A stretch of DNA of 64,000 nt from Ornithinibacillus massiliensis (GCF_018310345.1 NZ_JAGXBY010000004.1:186001-250000), one strand, 5' to 3'. Shown: positions 32,161 through 42,914, counted from the stretch's first letter. Program-made: numbers and translations. Notes: generated from the sequence alone by a model not told the origin.

Positions 32161-34364
32161 GGAATTGCTCCTTTCCAAAGACGGTATAACTCATGAACAC
32201 TTTCGGATAATACGTCACCATCTTTGCTCCGAACTGTTAATTGACCATCTGATGTGACGAGACCTATTTGTACTGCATCCTCCACTACTTGTTCAAACAC
32301 TTCCTGTTGCTCAGGTCTCACACTTACGATAAAACGAGATTGTGTCTCACTAAATAGTTCTACTGTCACATCACCACTCACTTGGATATCAGCACCTAAC
32401 AACGTGTCATAGAATAAACACTCACTAAGTGCAACACCAAGTCCACCTTCAGCAAGATCATGTGCTGAAACAACTAAGCCGCTTTGGATTGCTTCGAGTA
32501 ACTGGGCTTGACGTTTAGCTTCGATATCTAAATTGATTTCTGGTGCTTTCCCTTCATATGCCCCGTTTAGAAGGTTTTGCAATTCACTACCACCAAATTC
32601 CGGCTTACTTTCCCCAATGACATAAATGGCATCACCGGATTGTTGGAAAAAGCTTGGTGTAATATGTTCTAGTGACTCATGTAAGCCGACCATTCCTACA
32701 ATTGGTGTTGGGAAAATCGCTTTCCCTTTAGACTGGTTATATAAAGAAACATTCCCACTAATTACTGGTGTACCTAATTTTTCACAAGCATCACTTATAC
32801 CTTCTACGCTTTTTTCCATTTGCCAAAATACTTCTGGATTTGTTGGGTTACCATAGTTTAATCCATCTGTTAAGCCGAGTGGTCTAGCTCCAGAACAAAT
32901 AATATTACGTGCCGCTTCAGCTACAGCAATCTTTCCACCAATTTCTGGATCTAAATAGATATAACGAGAATTACAATCTGTTGTAATCGCTAATGATTTA
33001 TTCGTACCTTTAATTCGCACAACGGCAGCATCGGATCCTGGTCCTGTCACAGTATTTGTTTGTACCATCGAATCATATTGATCATAAACCCATTCTTTAC
33101 TTGCAATGGTTGGTTGCTGTAATAATTGCTTCAATACCGCCCCATGGTCATCAATGATTGGTACATGATTGCCAATCTTCTGAAACTCTTGGTAATAACG
33201 AGCCTCCTGAGCAGGTAAATGATAAACAGGTGCTTCCTCTGCTAATGCATCAACAGGGATTTCTGCTTGTACTTCACCATGCTGTTTAATTCGAAATACC
33301 TTTTCCTCGATAACTTGCCCTACCGCTACTGCTTTCAGACCATATCGTGTAAACACATCAATGATTTCTTGCTCTCTACCTTTTTTGACAACCAATAACA
33401 TACGCTCTTGGGATTCCGAAAGCATTAATTCATAAGCAGTCATGTTTTGCTCACGTTGTGGAACTAAATCTAAATCCATTTCCATTCCAGTACCAGCTTT
33501 ACTTGCCATCTCACTTGCTGAAGAGGTTAAACCAGCTGCCCCCATATCCTGCATACCAACAAGCGCATCGGAATGGATCACCTCTAAGCAAGCTTCTATT
33601 AATAGTTTTTCCATAAATGGGTCACCAACTTGGACGGCTGGACGATCTTTCGCTGCGTCTTCTGCTAAATCATCCGAAGCAAATGTTGCCCCATGAATAC
33701 CATCACGCCCGGTAGGAGCACCAGCATACAGAACCGTATTACCAATACCAGCAGCAATCCCCTTTTGAATATCATCATGATTAATTAGGCCAATACACAT
33801 CGCATTGACTAATGGATTATCTTCATAGGAATCATCAAACTGTACTTCTCCCCCAACTGTTGGTATACCAACACAATTCCCGTAACCAGCAATCCCATTA
33901 ACAACCTCTGAGAATAAGTATTTCACTCGATCCGTTTTTAAATTTCCAAATCGGAGCGAGTTCATCAATGCAATTGGACGAGCACCCATGGAAAATACAT
34001 CACGGATAATTCCACCAACTCCAGTAGCTGCCCCTTGATATGGTTCTACGGCAGACGGATGATTATGGCTTTCAATCTTGAATACAACGGCTTGATTGTC
34101 GCCAATATCGATTATTCCAGCCCCTTCACCTGGGCCTTGTAACACATGTGGCGCTTTTGTCGGAAACTTCTTTAATAGAGGTTTAGACGTCTTATAGCTA
34201 CAATGCTCTGACCACATGACCGAGAAAATCCCCGTTTCCGTAAAGTTCGGTAAACGACCTAAGATTTTTTTGACCATTTCAAATTCTGAACTGCTGAGTC
34301 CCATTTCCTCATAAAGCTTATCTCGTTCAATTTGCTCTGGGCTGATCTCATGCGTTTGTAACAT
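32145..34364 (-). CDS. purL: phosphoribosylformylglycinamidine synthase, large subunit
   Basis: Synthetase subunit of the three-protein FGAM synthase (PurL-PurQ-PurS), step 4. The 739 residues are the small-PurL type used together with separate PurQ and PurS. Motifs include [65 protein letters not shown] and the C-terminal [17 protein letters not shown]. It overlaps purQ by 17 nt and purF by 16 nt, so translation is tightly coupled. Confidence 0.97.
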   Translation of the reverse strand: MLQTHEISPEQIERDKLYEEMGLSSSEFEMVKKILGRLPNFTETGIFSVMWSEHCSYKTSKPLLKKFPTKAPHVLQGPGEGAGIIDIGDNQAVVFKIESHNHPSAVEPYQGAATGVGGIIRDVFSMGARPIALMNSLRFGNLKTDRVKYLFSEVVNGIAGYGNCVGIPTVGGEVQFDDSYEDNPLVNAMCIGLINHDDIQKGIAAGIGNTVLYAGAPTGRDGIHGATFASDDLAEDAAKDRPAVQVGDPFMEKLLIEACLEVIHSDALVGMQDMGAAGLTSSASEMASKAGTGMEMDLDLVPQREQNMTAYELMLSESQERMLLVVKKGREQEIIDVFTRYGLKAVAVGQVIEEKVFRIKQHGEVQAEIPVDALAEEAPVYHLPAQEARYYQEFQKIGNHVPIIDDHGAVLKQLLQQPTIASKEWVYDQYDSMVQTNTVTGPGSDAAVVRIKGTNKSLAITTDCNSRYIYLDPEIGGKIAVAEAARNIICSGARPLGLTDGLNYGNPTNPEVFWQMEKSVEGISDACEKLGTPVISGNVSLYNQSKGKAIFPTPIVGMVGLHESLEHITPSFFQQSGDAIYVIGESKPEFGGSELQNLLNGAYEGKAPEINLDIEAKRQAQLLEAIQSGLVVSAHDLAEGGLGVALSECLFYDTLLGADIQVSGDVTVELFSETQSRFIVSVRPEQQEVFEQVVEDAVQIGLVTSDGQLTVRSKDGDVLSESVHELYRLWKGAIPCLLK

Positions 34365-35034
34365 AATAGGACTCCCTCCATTTTTTCACCATTGATTGGA
34401 ATAGCTTTAACCCATCATCACTACCTAGAAGTGCTTCCACTGCACGCTCTGGGTGTGGCATCATGCCTAATACATTTCCTTCTTTGTTCACAATGCCTGC
34501 AATATCTTCTACAGAGCCGTTGGGATTCTGTTTATAGGTGAATACGATTTGATTATTCGCTTTTAGCTCTGTAAGTGTTTCATCATCACAGAAATAGTTC
34601 CCCTCACCATGAGCAATCGGGAAGCGGACTACCTCGCCTTTCTCATAGCCACTAGTAAAGATGGTTTCGTTATTTTCAACGATTAGTTCTTCCTGGTGGC
34701 ACATAAAGGATAGTCGTTTATTTCGCATTAAAGCCCCTGGAAGTAGGCCAGATTCTGTTAAAATTTGAAATCCATTACAAACACCTAGTACTGGCTTTCC
34801 CTTCGCGGCATGCTCCCTTACTTGGTTCATGACATCCGATGTTGCTGCAACAGCACCTGAACGAAGATAATCACCGTAAGAAAATCCTCCCGGAAGTAAA
34901 ATACCATCATAATCCTGCAAATCACTAGTTTGGTACCAAACTAGATCTGCTTCTGCACCTAGTACTTCTTTTACCGCATGATACATGTCTCGGTCACAAT
35001 TGGAACCTGGGAAAACAATTACAGCAAATTTCAC
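34348..35034 (-). CDS. purQ: phosphoribosylformylglycinamidine synthase, glutaminase subunit
   Basis: Class I glutamine amidotransferase that supplies ammonia to PurL. The 228 residues begin [19 protein letters not shown]. The nucleophile elbow [13 protein letters not shown] contains the catalytic Cys, and the His/Glu of the triad are in [10 protein letters not shown]. The start overlaps the purS stop by 4 nt (ATGA type) and the end overlaps purL by 17 nt. Confidence 0.97.
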   Translation of the reverse strand: MKFAVIVFPGSNCDRDMYHAVKEVLGAEADLVWYQTSDLQDYDGILLPGGFSYGDYLRSGAVAATSDVMNQVREHAAKGKPVLGVCNGFQILTESGLLPGALMRNKRLSFMCHQEELIVENNETIFTSGYEKGEVVRFPIAHGEGNYFCDDETLTELKANNQIVFTYKQNPNGSVEDIAGIVNKEGNVLGMMPHPERAVEALLGSDDGLKLFQSMVKKWRESYYVTNA

Positions 35035-35282
35035 GAGTGTGCAGCCTCCCCAATTTCAAATTGGTAATCCTCGATTACTGGATTGGCTAAGAGTTTATCA
35101 CACATTTCTTTTACCCGGTCCTCTAGTTTAGGACCATCTTCTATTGTCATCTCAATGTACTTTCCTACGCGTGCTTCCTCAACCTCTTTATAACCCAGTG
35201 AGTTTAATGATTCCTGAATCGCTTTTCCTTGTGGATCTAGTACACCTTGCTTTAATGTGATATAAACCGTTACTTTTCTCAT
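35031..35282 (-). CDS. purS: phosphoribosylformylglycinamidine synthase, PurS subunit
   Basis: Small structural subunit that bridges PurQ and PurL in the FGAM synthase complex. The 83 residues read [33 protein letters not shown]-type segment (here [14 protein letters not shown]) and [19 protein letters not shown], the complete family pattern. It overlaps purC and purQ by 4 nt each. Confidence 0.96.
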   Translation of the reverse strand: MRKVTVYITLKQGVLDPQGKAIQESLNSLGYKEVEEARVGKYIEMTIEDGPKLEDRVKEMCDKLLANPVIEDYQFEIGEAAHS

Positions 35283-35992
35283 ACTCTTCGCTCCAGTCGC
35301 TGTAATATTTGTTCATAAACGGTGATTAAATCACCTGTACCTTGACGAAAAACATCTTTATCCATTTTCTCATTGGTCTTTAAATCCCAGAGTCTACAAG
35401 TATCTGGTGAAATCTCATCCGACAACACAATATCGCCATTTGGAAGACGACCAAATTCTAGCTTAAAATCTACTAGTTTTAGATTAATAGATTGGAAGAA
35501 TTCTGTTAAAACGGTATTAATTTCTAGTGCTTGCGCTTTTATTTCCCGTAATTCTTTATGGATTACGTCTGTTAAAAGCAGAGCATGGTCATCATTAATT
35601 AACGGATCATCTAAATCATCATTTTTATAAAACAGTTCGACAAGCGGAGGAGAGAAAGGAGTCTTCTCTCTAAGTCCCAGACGCTTTGTGATACTCCCCG
35701 TTGCCAGATTACGAACAACTACTTCCATTGGAATAATGGTTGTTTCCATCACGAGTTGTTCTGTCTCATTCAACCGCTTCATGAAATGACTCTTGATACC
35801 GCGTTCATGTAAGTAAGGGAAGATTAAGGAGGAAATAAGATTATTTAATCTCCCTTTTCCTGGAAAACTTTCCTTCTTCTTTCCGTTAAAAGCTGTTGCA
35901 TCATTTTTATAGGATAAAACAAGCTTCTCTGAATCTGTGGAAGAGCGGTAAACCTTTTTCGCCTTCCCCTCATACAATAGCTCTGCCTTCAT
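35279..35992 (-). CDS. purC: SAICAR synthetase
   Basis: ATP-dependent condensation of CAIR with aspartate. The product of 237 residues begins MKAELLYEGKAKKVYRS, then LSYKNDATAFNGKKK, the VRNLATGSITKRLG nucleotide region and DFKLEFGR...LSDEISPDTCRLWD. The frame is open three codons further (GTG 36001), but that GTG lies inside the AGGTGA ribosome site, so ATG 35992 is taken. It lies 10 nt after purB and overlaps purS by 4 nt. Confidence 0.95.
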   Translation of the reverse strand: MKAELLYEGKAKKVYRSSTDSEKLVLSYKNDATAFNGKKKESFPGKGRLNNLISSLIFPYLHERGIKSHFMKRLNETEQLVMETTIIPMEVVVRNLATGSITKRLGLREKTPFSPPLVELFYKNDDLDDPLINDDHALLLTDVIHKELREIKAQALEINTVLTEFFQSINLKLVDFKLEFGRLPNGDIVLSDEISPDTCRLWDLKTNEKMDKDVFRQGTGDLITVYEQILQRLERRV

Positions 35993-36002
35993 GACGTTCA
36001 CC

Positions 36003-37298
36003 TCAGTTTAAGCCGATGCGCTCAAAGATCACATCAACATTTTTTAAATGGTACGTATAATCAAAGCAATCCTCAATTTCTTCTTCTGTTAATAATGTCG
36101 TAATGCGGTCTTCCTTTTTAACTAATTCTCGGAAATGTACTTCTGTCTCCCAAGCCTCCATCGCTTTTGGCTGTACGATGTCATAAGCTTCTTCGCGACT
36201 CATTCCCTTTTCGATTAGAGCGAGAAGCACTCGTTGTGAGAAGATAACCCCATGTGTCTTATCAATATTTCGCTTCATGTTTTCTGGGAAGACCGTTAAG
36301 TTTTTCACGATATTGCTAAAACGATTTAACATATAGTTAAGTGCTATCGTTGCATCTGGTAAAATAACGCGCTCCGCCGAGGAATGGGAAATGTCACGCT
36401 CATGCCAAAGGGAAACATTTTCATAAGCTGTTACCATATAACCGCGAATGACTCTGGCCATACCTGTCATATTTTCTGAACCGATTGGATTTCGCTTATG
36501 TGGCATAGCAGAGGATCCTTTTTGACCTTTTGCAAAGAACTCTTCCACTTCACGAGTTTCGGTTTTCTGTAATCCACGAATTTCTGTCGCAAACTTTTCG
36601 ATAGAAGTCGCAATCAGAGCGAGGGTCGACATATATGCTGCATGACGATCACGTTGTAAGGTTTGTGTCGATACCGGTGCCGGTGATAGCCCTAACTTTT
36701 CACACACATACTGTTCAACAAAGGGATCGATATTTGCATATGTTCCAACCGCACCAGATAGCTTTCCAAATTCAATATTTTTTGCCGCTAGTTCAAAACG
36801 CTCTAAATTACGTTTCATTTCCTCATACCAAAGGGCAAGCTTCAATCCAAAGGTTGTCGGTTCTGCATGTACACCATGCGTTCTCCCCATCATGACCGTA
36901 TGCTTGTTCTCGATTGCTTTGTTTTTTAAAATTTCGATGAAGTTATGTAAATCCTTTCGAATAATGTCATTCGCTTGTTTTAATAGGTAAGAAAGGGCCG
37001 TATCCACTACATCTGTGGAAGTCAAACCATAGTGAACCCATTTGCGTTCTTCCCCTAACGTTTCGGATACAGCACGAGTGAATGCAACTACATCATGCCT
37101 TGTCTCCTGTTCAATTTCATATATACGATTAATATCAAACGAAGCATTCTCACGGAGCTTCACAACATCTTCTTTTGGAATAATCCCAAGCTCACTCCAT
37201 GCTTCACATGCTAAAACTTCAACCTCTAACCATGCCTTAAATTTATTTTCTTCCGTCCAAATAGATCCCATTTCTTCTCTTGTATAACGTTCAATCAT
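36003..37298 (-). CDS. purB: adenylosuccinate lyase
   Basis: Acts twice: SAICAR to AICAR plus fumarate, and adenylosuccinate to AMP plus fumarate. The 431 residues carry the fumarase/aspartase superfamily signature [11 protein letters not shown] at 261-271, the catalytic His141 in [14 protein letters not shown], and [14 protein letters not shown]. The length equals the B. subtilis enzyme. The start overlaps the purK stop by 4 nt. Confidence 0.97.
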   Translation of the reverse strand: MIERYTREEMGSIWTEENKFKAWLEVEVLACEAWSELGIIPKEDVVKLRENASFDINRIYEIEQETRHDVVAFTRAVSETLGEERKWVHYGLTSTDVVDTALSYLLKQANDIIRKDLHNFIEILKNKAIENKHTVMMGRTHGVHAEPTTFGLKLALWYEEMKRNLERFELAAKNIEFGKLSGAVGTYANIDPFVEQYVCEKLGLSPAPVSTQTLQRDRHAAYMSTLALIATSIEKFATEIRGLQKTETREVEEFFAKGQKGSSAMPHKRNPIGSENMTGMARVIRGYMVTAYENVSLWHERDISHSSAERVILPDATIALNYMLNRFSNIVKNLTVFPENMKRNIDKTHGVIFSQRVLLALIEKGMSREEAYDIVQPKAMEAWETEVHFRELVKKEDRITTLLTEEEIEDCFDYTYHLKNVDVIFERIGLN

Positions 37299-38416
37299 TG
37301 TTTTGCCTCCTCAAACTGTTTAACCTGCTCTATGCTGTCTTCTCCAATAAATGTAATATGCCCCATTTTCCGCTTTGCTTTCGCTTCAGCCTTTCCATAC
37401 AAGTGAATAAATCCTTGATTTACGTTAACCATTGCTTTTAAGGTTGGTTCTACATCTTCCCCTAAAATATTAATCATCGCAGAAGGTTCAAGAAGCTTCA
37501 CTGGTATTAATGGTAAACCACAGATTGCTCGTATATGCTGAGCAAACTGTGAAATATTACACGCCTCAATGGTGTAATGTCCCGAATTATGCGGACGTGG
37601 TGCCATTTCATTTAAGTAAATGTTATTTCCTGATACAAACATTTCAATTGCAAATGTCCCTACAACCTCTATCTTATTTGCCAGTAATGTTGCTGCTTCA
37701 TATGCCTTTCTCTGCACTTCTGTCGATACCTTTGCAGGTGCTGTTGTTTGAAACAGAATATGATCCTTATGTACATTTTCTGCAATAGGGAAAAATTCGA
37801 TTGCACCCTTTGCATCTCGAGTAAACACGACCGAAATCTCTTTATCAAACGAAAGCCATGTTTCGATGATACAATGCCCATTTTGTTCTACAAACTGAAT
37901 CGTATTTGGAATATCCGCTTCTGATTCTAGTTTTAACTGTCCCTTTCCATCGTATCCCCCTCGACAGGTTTTCATCACAACAGGAAAGGATACTTCTTTC
38001 AATGCCTCCTGACACGCTTTACCATTATGGACAATAAAAAAGTCAGGGACTGGTAATTGTAATGCCTTCATAACTGTCTTCTCTTTTTCGCGATTTTGCG
38101 TTACTTCTAATGCATAGGCGCCTTGTGGAAGTTTTCCCTGCTCCTCAATAAAGGTTGCAGCTTCCAAATCGACATTTTCAAACTCATACGTCACAACATC
38201 ACTTTTGTCGGTTAATTCTTTAATTGCATTCATGTCATCATAAGCTGCAACGATTTGGCCATCCGAGACTTGTGAAGTGGGACAGTTCGGTGTTGGGTCT
38301 AACACGATAACCCGATAGCCCATATACTTCGCTGCTATCGCCATCATTCGACCAAGCTGCCCGCCGCCAATGATACCAATTGTTTGTGGTGGTAGAATAC
38401 TAGTATTGCTTTGCAA
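37295..38416 (-). CDS. purK: N5-carboxyaminoimidazole ribonucleotide synthase
   Basis: ATP-grasp enzyme making N5-CAIR from AIR, bicarbonate and ATP. The 373 residues start with a dinucleotide-like [24 protein letters not shown], then [29 protein letters not shown] (ATP-grasp) and [20 protein letters not shown]. The start is TTG, with GAGGGAAG inside the end of purE; the genes overlap by 17 nt. Confidence 0.96.
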   Translation of the reverse strand: MQSNTSILPPQTIGIIGGGQLGRMMAIAAKYMGYRVIVLDPTPNCPTSQVSDGQIVAAYDDMNAIKELTDKSDVVTYEFENVDLEAATFIEEQGKLPQGAYALEVTQNREKEKTVMKALQLPVPDFFIVHNGKACQEALKEVSFPVVMKTCRGGYDGKGQLKLESEADIPNTIQFVEQNGHCIIETWLSFDKEISVVFTRDAKGAIEFFPIAENVHKDHILFQTTAPAKVSTEVQRKAYEAATLLANKIEVVGTFAIEMFVSGNNIYLNEMAPRPHNSGHYTIEACNISQFAQHIRAICGLPLIPVKLLEPSAMINILGEDVEPTLKAMVNVNQGFIHLYGKAEAKAKRKMGHITFIGEDSIEQVKQFEEAKQ

Positions 38417-38894
38417 GGTCTTCCCTCATTTCATCCACTTTTGCTTTCATGTTGGTACGATAGTTTTCTAATTTATTTGCGATATCCTCATCAAAAGATC
38501 CTAGAATTTGAGCCGCCAGTAATCCTGCATTTATAGCACCTGCTTTTCCAATTGCAACCGTAGCAGTCGGAACCCCACCTGGCATTTGTACAATAGATAA
38601 TAGGGAGTCAAGTCCATTCAATGCTTTACTTTGAACTGGAACACCGATAACTGGTAATGTTGTTTGTGAAGCTACCATACCTGGTAAATGGGCTGCACCT
38701 CCAGCTCCCGCAATGATTACTTTTAAGCCTCGTTCACGTGCGGTTTTCGCATATGTAAACATTTCGTCTGGAGTTCGATGTGCAGAGATGACATCTTTTT
38801 CGTAACGAATATTTAGTTCTTCTAATAGGGTACATGTATGCTTCATCGTATCCCAATCCGATATACTACCCATGATTACACCAACTAAAGCCAT
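38400..38894 (-). CDS. purE: N5-carboxyaminoimidazole ribonucleotide mutase (class I PurE)
   Basis: Moves the carboxyl group of N5-CAIR to C4, giving CAIR. The 164 residues have [15 protein letters not shown], the active-site [12 protein letters not shown] and [25 protein letters not shown], defining class I PurE that works with PurK. First gene of the purine operon, with GGAAGGAG before the ATG. The leader carries a guanine riboswitch, and the promoter carries a PurR double box. Confidence 0.97.
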   Translation of the reverse strand: MALVGVIMGSISDWDTMKHTCTLLEELNIRYEKDVISAHRTPDEMFTYAKTARERGLKVIIAGAGGAAHLPGMVASQTTLPVIGVPVQSKALNGLDSLLSIVQMPGGVPTATVAIGKAGAINAGLLAAQILGSFDEDIANKLENYRTNMKAKVDEMREDLAKQY

Positions 38895-38943
38895 TTCGAT
38901 TTCTCCTTCCTTTAGTAGAAAAGATTCCCTATCCTATACCATG

Positions 38944-39106
38944 AAAAAGGTCTATTCACCTCTCTCATTGGATGAGAGAAGACGAATAGACCAAAAATAA
39001 GGTCGACAAATAACCATTGTTGTACCAATGACGCATCTTCCCTCATAGTCCAGCATTTACGGTGCCAGGTAGAGACTTCAAGGCCATATTCCAAGAAATA
39101 TATGAG
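38944..39106 (-). promoter_or_regulatory. guanine riboswitch with terminator controlling the purine operon
   Basis: The aptamer spans 39042-39106 on the minus strand. P1 is CTCATAT/CTATGAG, followed by the J1/2-P2 GAATATGG, the TCTCTACC loop, CACCGTAAATG and GGACTATGAG. The C in GACTAT is the specificity base, predicting guanine/hypoxanthine rather than adenine (which needs U). Downstream, a long stem (GGTCTATTC ... GAATAGACC, arms 38984-38992 and 38949-38957) closes on an inner hairpin and is followed by TTTTT at 38944-38948. Ligand binding would favour this terminator and switch off purE-purD. Confidence 0.95.
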
Positions 39107-39130
39107 GATCTGTATTCTTTTGATGCATTT

Positions 39131-39159
39131 AGCATAACAAAGATACCATTAATGGTCAA
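39131..39159 (-). promoter_or_regulatory. sigma-A promoter of the purine operon
   Basis: TTGACC (39154-39159), a 17-bp spacer and TATGCT (39131-39136) on the minus strand place the start about 20 bp ahead of the riboswitch aptamer. Confidence 0.8.
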
Positions 39160-39168
39160 TTAAAAAAT

Positions 39169-39202
39169 CGAACAATTTCCACTTGATTTCAACAATCGTT
39201 CG
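39169..39202 (-). promoter_or_regulatory. PurR operator (two inverted PurBoxes) of the purine operon
   Basis: CGAA at 39169-39172 (ATCGAAC) and TTCG at 39199-39202 (CGTTCGG) face each other with a 34-bp span, 9 bp upstream of the -35 box. Bacillus PurR binds such paired CGAA boxes and represses when PRPP is low. The pbuG promoter carries a pair with the same span. Confidence 0.85.
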
Positions 39203-39368
39203 GTTTTATACAGTATTTAGTATAAATATGGATAAACTGTTACATGTATTGCATCTTTTACTACTGTTTTTCCATTTTAAGCTAGTACGTTATGATGGTA
39301 TTGATAACTTATCAATGAAAGTGTTTGATTGCGGAACTACATCCGTACTTTCAATACTCACAATTCAT

Positions 39369-39758
39369 TTATCTTGTAGCGTTCATTACTTTAAAAACAA
39401 CACTGCCAAACGTAAACTTAACAGGGTATAATGAAAATACCACAGCAATAATCACGCAGAGTGTCTTTATCCCTCCAGTTAAATGAAACATATCGTTTAT
39501 CATGTAATTAGCTAATTGGATAAGACCAAATACAATACTCACCGACACAATAAAAGCAACCAATATTAGAATTACTTGCAGTAAGGATATCTGTTTTATT
39601 TTCCCTAATTTTTTTATACTGCCATCGTTAATTGAAAAAGATAAGTACGCCATTGGAGTTAATAATAAGTACCAATTTGAATAGCCAAACCCTATCCACG
39701 AAGCACCCATTCCCAAAAGCAGAATCCAACCAATTATGTTAAAGTTTTTTCTATTCAC
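39369..39758 (-). CDS. unknown integral membrane protein
   Basis: A 129-residue hydrophobic protein with about four predicted spans: IIGWILLLGMGASWIGFG, WYLLLTPMAYLSF, ISLLQVILILVAFIVSVSIVFGLI, and LTGGIKTLCVIIAVVFSLYPVKF. The start is GTG, 7 nt after AAGGAG. I recognise no family. It is alone between the purine promoter and an interrupted gene, the first gene of the accessory block. Expression is plausible from the ribosome site only. Confidence 0.55.
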   Translation of the reverse strand: MNRKNFNIIGWILLLGMGASWIGFGYSNWYLLLTPMAYLSFSINDGSIKKLGKIKQISLLQVILILVAFIVSVSIVFGLIQLANYMINDMFHLTGGIKTLCVIIAVVFSLYPVKFTFGSVVFKVMNATR

Positions 39759-39817
39759 CTAACCACTCCTTAAAAAAATGATATATTGTTAATTTGCTAT
39801 ATTGTCCTGATTGATGC

Positions 39818-40201
39818 TCATTCTATTTCGGAATTGCTCTCGTTAGTAAAATTGAAATAGCTATAAGTAAATTTTTCACCCGAGAGTTCTTTTAATTGTT
39901 CAATTCCAATTTTTAATGCATTTTCCTCTGTATCTATTAGCGATAAACCTTTTTAAATCGGACTCCAATACTCATATGTATACTCATCATCCCACCTAAA
40001 CCACCTTGAGACCTCCGTTGTATATAGTCCATCGGTTCTTTTAATAATTTCAACCTTATAAATTTTACTTGGTGAAAAAAACTCTTTCACAATCTCCCTC
40101 ATTATTTTCACCGCCTTTTTCTTGTTAAACCTTGCACCTTTAGTTGAATTTCTTTTCTTTATTTTGTAGTCAATCCCAATAGTTGAAGACAATATCTCCA
40201 A
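39818..40201 (-). pseudogene. interrupted small gene (in-frame stop)
   Basis: An open frame of 82 codons starts at TTG 40201 and stops with TAA at 39953-39955. The same frame then continues without a break for 44 more codons (KGLSLIDTEENALKIGIEQLKELSGEKF...NESNSEIE) to TGA at 39818-39820. The residues before and after the stop look like one globular protein (RWFRWDDEYTYEYWSPI before it). The simplest reading is a 127-codon gene broken by one nonsense codon. It also overlaps the end of the upstream gene by 32 nt and lacks a good start. The family is not recognised. Confidence 0.5.
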
Positions 40202-40637
40202 CTGTTTTAGATTTCCAATATTTAATGTTATTTAACTCAGCCTCATTAAGTTCATTCTTGTTTCCCACAATGATTCTTCCCTTATTTTCCTTTATCACTA
40301 GCGGTTCATTTAACTCATTCGAACGTAGAACTCGATAGTACGGGCTAAATCCATTTAACAACGGCTCATTATCAATAAATTTAATATAGCCATGGTCAAC
40401 TGATGAAGCAAAAGCGATAAATGGATATACATTATTGAGTAGGATAGACATATTCTCCTCAAGAACATTTACTTTCACTTCATAATAATGACGAGCAGCT
40501 TCTGGTTCGCTAAAAGATAACACATTCCCATTTAGTCTATGGATTAACGAGTAACATACTTTTTTGAAGTATTCTCCATCGGTTACTGGATCAGGTCCAT
40601 TAAATCCACTTACTCCATTTAAAAGTATCACTTTCAT
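40170..40637 (-). CDS. hypothetical protein, 155 aa
   Basis: The product starts MKVILLNGVSGFNGPDPVTDGEYFKKVCYS and ends KSKTVGDIVFNYWD. A GGGAAG ribosome site precedes the ATG. There is no signal peptide or membrane segment; composition is that of a soluble alpha/beta protein. I recognise no family. Its 3' end overlaps an interrupted frame on the same strand, so the pair may be remains of a two-gene unit or a toxin/immunity-type cassette; that is speculation. Confidence 0.5.
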   Translation of the reverse strand: MKVILLNGVSGFNGPDPVTDGEYFKKVCYSLIHRLNGNVLSFSEPEAARHYYEVKVNVLEENMSILLNNVYPFIAFASSVDHGYIKFIDNEPLLNGFSPYYRVLRSNELNEPLVIKENKGRIIVGNKNELNEAELNNIKYWKSKTVGDIVFNYWD

Positions 40638-40710
40638 CTTCCCTTCTATACATTTGAACCTTGTTTAACTAGTTATCACAACACCTTTATACCTTGATAT
40701 TAGCATAATT

Positions 40711-40795
40711 CAAAATATATAAAGACCCTCAATTTGATGATCCCTAATTGAACTAACGCACCCTTTAGCTTAAGTACGATTATTTCACAAAATAT
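40711..40795. repeat. palindromic intergenic repeat, copy A
   Basis: About 85 bp with AAAGACC-TCAA-GATGATC, then AACTAACGCACCCTTTAG and TTAAGTACGAT. It is about 75% identical by eye to 45313-45392. The AACTAACG / TTAG-TT part can fold into a short hairpin around GCACC. Confidence 0.6.
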
Positions 40796-40872
40796 GTTCC
40801 TATGCTGGATTCTACATTTTAATTTATAATGTTATTAGATAGTCAGTCAGTGTCTAATTTATTTAATGCATT

Positions 40873-42111
40873 TTAGATTTCGTCTTCTTTTATTTGAGCT
40901 TTTCTCATCGTTGAAAGACTGAACCATAGTCCGCATAAACCTAGACCAGCTATCGAAATCGATAAAGCCGTTAGGAACCCTAGTCCGTCGGCTATGGCAC
41001 CTCCTAGTGGGGCACCGATAACAACCGCACTACGATTGATGGAACGTAGCGTCGTATTCATACGACCTTGCAGATGAGATGGCGTGACAAACTGCCGATA
41101 ACCCATTTCGAGAGGACCCTCGATTCCCATTGAGAAGCCGTACAGGAGCTGCCCTACTACCGCAAAAATGATAGCTATGTTCTGTGGGTCAGAGTTGATG
41201 GCTGCTGGAGCTAGAGTAATCAGGACTACTGCTGGAGCATAGAGAATTCGAGAAAAAGCCATTGCACGCCCTATACCAAAGCGATCACCTGCTCGAGAAG
41301 ATAGAGAGGTTCCGGCGACCGCACCGACACCTGCAGCAGCGAGGGCAAACCCAAGGAGCGAAGCATCGAAGCCAAGCTCAATCAAAAAGAAGGATACTAG
41401 GACCGTCATCGTCATGCTATGGAAGAAAAACCAGGCGTGCGTGTTTAATGCAAGTGTACGAAGGTATTGGTGTTGGTAGACCCATTGCAAACCTTCCTTG
41501 ATTTGCTGACCAAGTGGACCAGCCTTCACTTTATCTGAGGGTTGGTGTTTAACTGTGGCTATTAAAACACCTGAAAACAGATATGATACGGCATCTATAA
41601 GAAGGGCAAAAGGGGCTCCGATCCATGAGACAAGCCCCCCTCCAATGGCGGGACCACTTGTTTCCGCAACAGCTGCACTTTGCTCTAGCCGTGCATATGC
41701 ACGTGTTAATAAAGGGCGAGGGACTAATTGTGGCACAAAGGACTGATGGGCAGCATCATTAAAAAGAGACATGGCACCAAAGAGCAACAACAGAATCATT
41801 AGCCAACCAATACTCAGTACTCCTGTGACAGCAAATAAGCAAATAAAAGCAAATATAATCCCACGCCCCATATCTGTTACTACCAGTACAGTCTTTAGGT
41901 GAAAACGATCAACCAAAACCCCCGCTATTAATCCCAACAGTACATATGGAAGCCATCTAGATGCTGAAACCCAGCCAACATCAACAGCACTACCTCCCAT
42001 ATTTACCACTACCAATACTTGCAGAGCAATAGTCGTAATATATGTACCAAAGTTTGAAGTTGTGGATGCAGTCCAAAAACGAACAAAACTTTTATGATCT
42101 CTTACTTTCAC
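40873..42111 (-). CDS. MFS exporter (MFS_3, EntS/macrolide-efflux type)
   Basis: About 412 residues with 12 predicted spans. FVRFWTASTTSNFGTYITTIALQVLVV opens the first helix, RWLPYVLLGLIAGVLVDRFHLKTVLVVTDMGRG is the MFS motif A region, and QSAAVAETSGPAIGGGLVSWIG lies in the N-half. It resembles the MFS_3 exporters for siderophores and macrolides; the substrate is not readable. The frame is open to TTG 42159, but AGAGGTG sits 8 nt before GTG 42111, so that start is preferred. The GC content (close to half in many lines) is clearly above its roughly one-third-GC neighbours, which suggests acquisition from another genome. Confidence 0.85.
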   Translation of the reverse strand: MKVRDHKSFVRFWTASTTSNFGTYITTIALQVLVVVNMGGSAVDVGWVSASRWLPYVLLGLIAGVLVDRFHLKTVLVVTDMGRGIIFAFICLFAVTGVLSIGWLMILLLLFGAMSLFNDAAHQSFVPQLVPRPLLTRAYARLEQSAAVAETSGPAIGGGLVSWIGAPFALLIDAVSYLFSGVLIATVKHQPSDKVKAGPLGQQIKEGLQWVYQHQYLRTLALNTHAWFFFHSMTMTVLVSFFLIELGFDASLLGFALAAAGVGAVAGTSLSSRAGDRFGIGRAMAFSRILYAPAVVLITLAPAAINSDPQNIAIIFAVVGQLLYGFSMGIEGPLEMGYRQFVTPSHLQGRMNTTLRSINRSAVVIGAPLGGAIADGLGFLTALSISIAGLGLCGLWFSLSTMRKAQIKEDEI

Positions 42112-42552
42112 CGGGGGTTCACCTCTTTTGCTATTAGTAGTTAAAGTCGTTGTATTCAAAAGTTCGGTTTGGAATGTTGTTTCTCATGATGTAAGAAAAT
42201 GTACTTTTATAAAAGAGAACCCTTTAGGGCGTTACCCCGTCATTTGTTTCTTCAGTATCATCCTTCAGTTCTGATAGGAACTGTCTATCCTTTACCTGAG
42301 TATTGTGACCAATCTCCATTTAAAGTAGAAACATTTCGCATAACTATTCTGCTTCCATAGTTCAATAACTTCAACAAAAAAGGGCTCTTCTCCTTCTTAA
42401 AAAAAGCTACCCTTTAGTCGAACAAGAATTTACTCTGCCCAAAAAATAGTTAATATAAAACCCGCACTTATTAGCAATTCGTCTTCTTCATTAAGATTTC
42501 TTAATGTTTTATATCCTTCTAACACTTGTTTAAATACATTTGAAACCATCAG
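42112..42552. other. accessory-block spacer with repeat copies
   Basis: This 440-bp gap holds no supported intact gene. Bases 42370-42430 are a diverged copy of the palindromic repeat family (CTTCTTAAA...TACCCTTTAGTCGAACAAGAAT). Bases 42441-42530 are a diverged, frameshifted copy of the 38-aa membrane-peptide gene found at 45064-45180. Around 42271-42285 is a small GATAG-GAACT-CTATC hairpin. Confidence 0.5.
42441..42530 (-). pseudogene. frameshifted duplicate of the 38-aa membrane-peptide gene
   Basis: About 90 bp match 45133-45225 almost base for base (ATAATATAAAACCCGCACTTATTAG and the AAGATT-CTTAATGTTTTAT upstream part). One base is missing in the run after the ATG (CGTCTTCTTCAT versus CGTTTTTCTTCAT), so the frame ends after MKKTNC. 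The rest, readable as AGFILTIF, is out of frame and diverges. Confidence 0.55.
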
Positions 42553-42780
42553 TTATCCAAAGTGATTAAACCACGAATCAGCAAGAAGCATACTCACTAA
42601 TCCCCAAGCTGTGACACTCACTATCCACCAAATTACGGATTTAGCTTTTGTTGAATTTTCCTTGTCTTCCATATTTGCTTTTATAAAAACGACCTTACTT
42701 TCCATACCTTTTTTCATAGAAATGAGAACAACAAATCCGATTATTATGAAACCAATAGTTATCCAGAGTAATAAGTCCAC
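42553..42780 (-). CDS. small two-span membrane protein
   Basis: 75 residues with two hydrophobic segments, LLLWITIGFIIIGFVVLISM (about 3-22) and SVIWWIVSVTAWGLVSMLLA (about 48-67), joined by a charged loop. The start is GTG with a weak GGGAAA site. I do not recognise a family. Nothing nearby suggests a role. Confidence 0.45.
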   Translation of the reverse strand: MDLLLWITIGFIIIGFVVLISMKKGMESKVVFIKANMEDKENSTKAKSVIWWIVSVTAWGLVSMLLADSWFNHFG

Positions 42781-42914
42781 CTTTTACATTTCCCATTTTG
42801 TGAATTACTTTCCTTTCAATCTTCTTTATTCAATTTTCCTGCCCCGTTACTTCAATAACTCTACAAATCAATACTAACATAATATTCCAAATATATTATT
42901 GGAATTTTACCATA

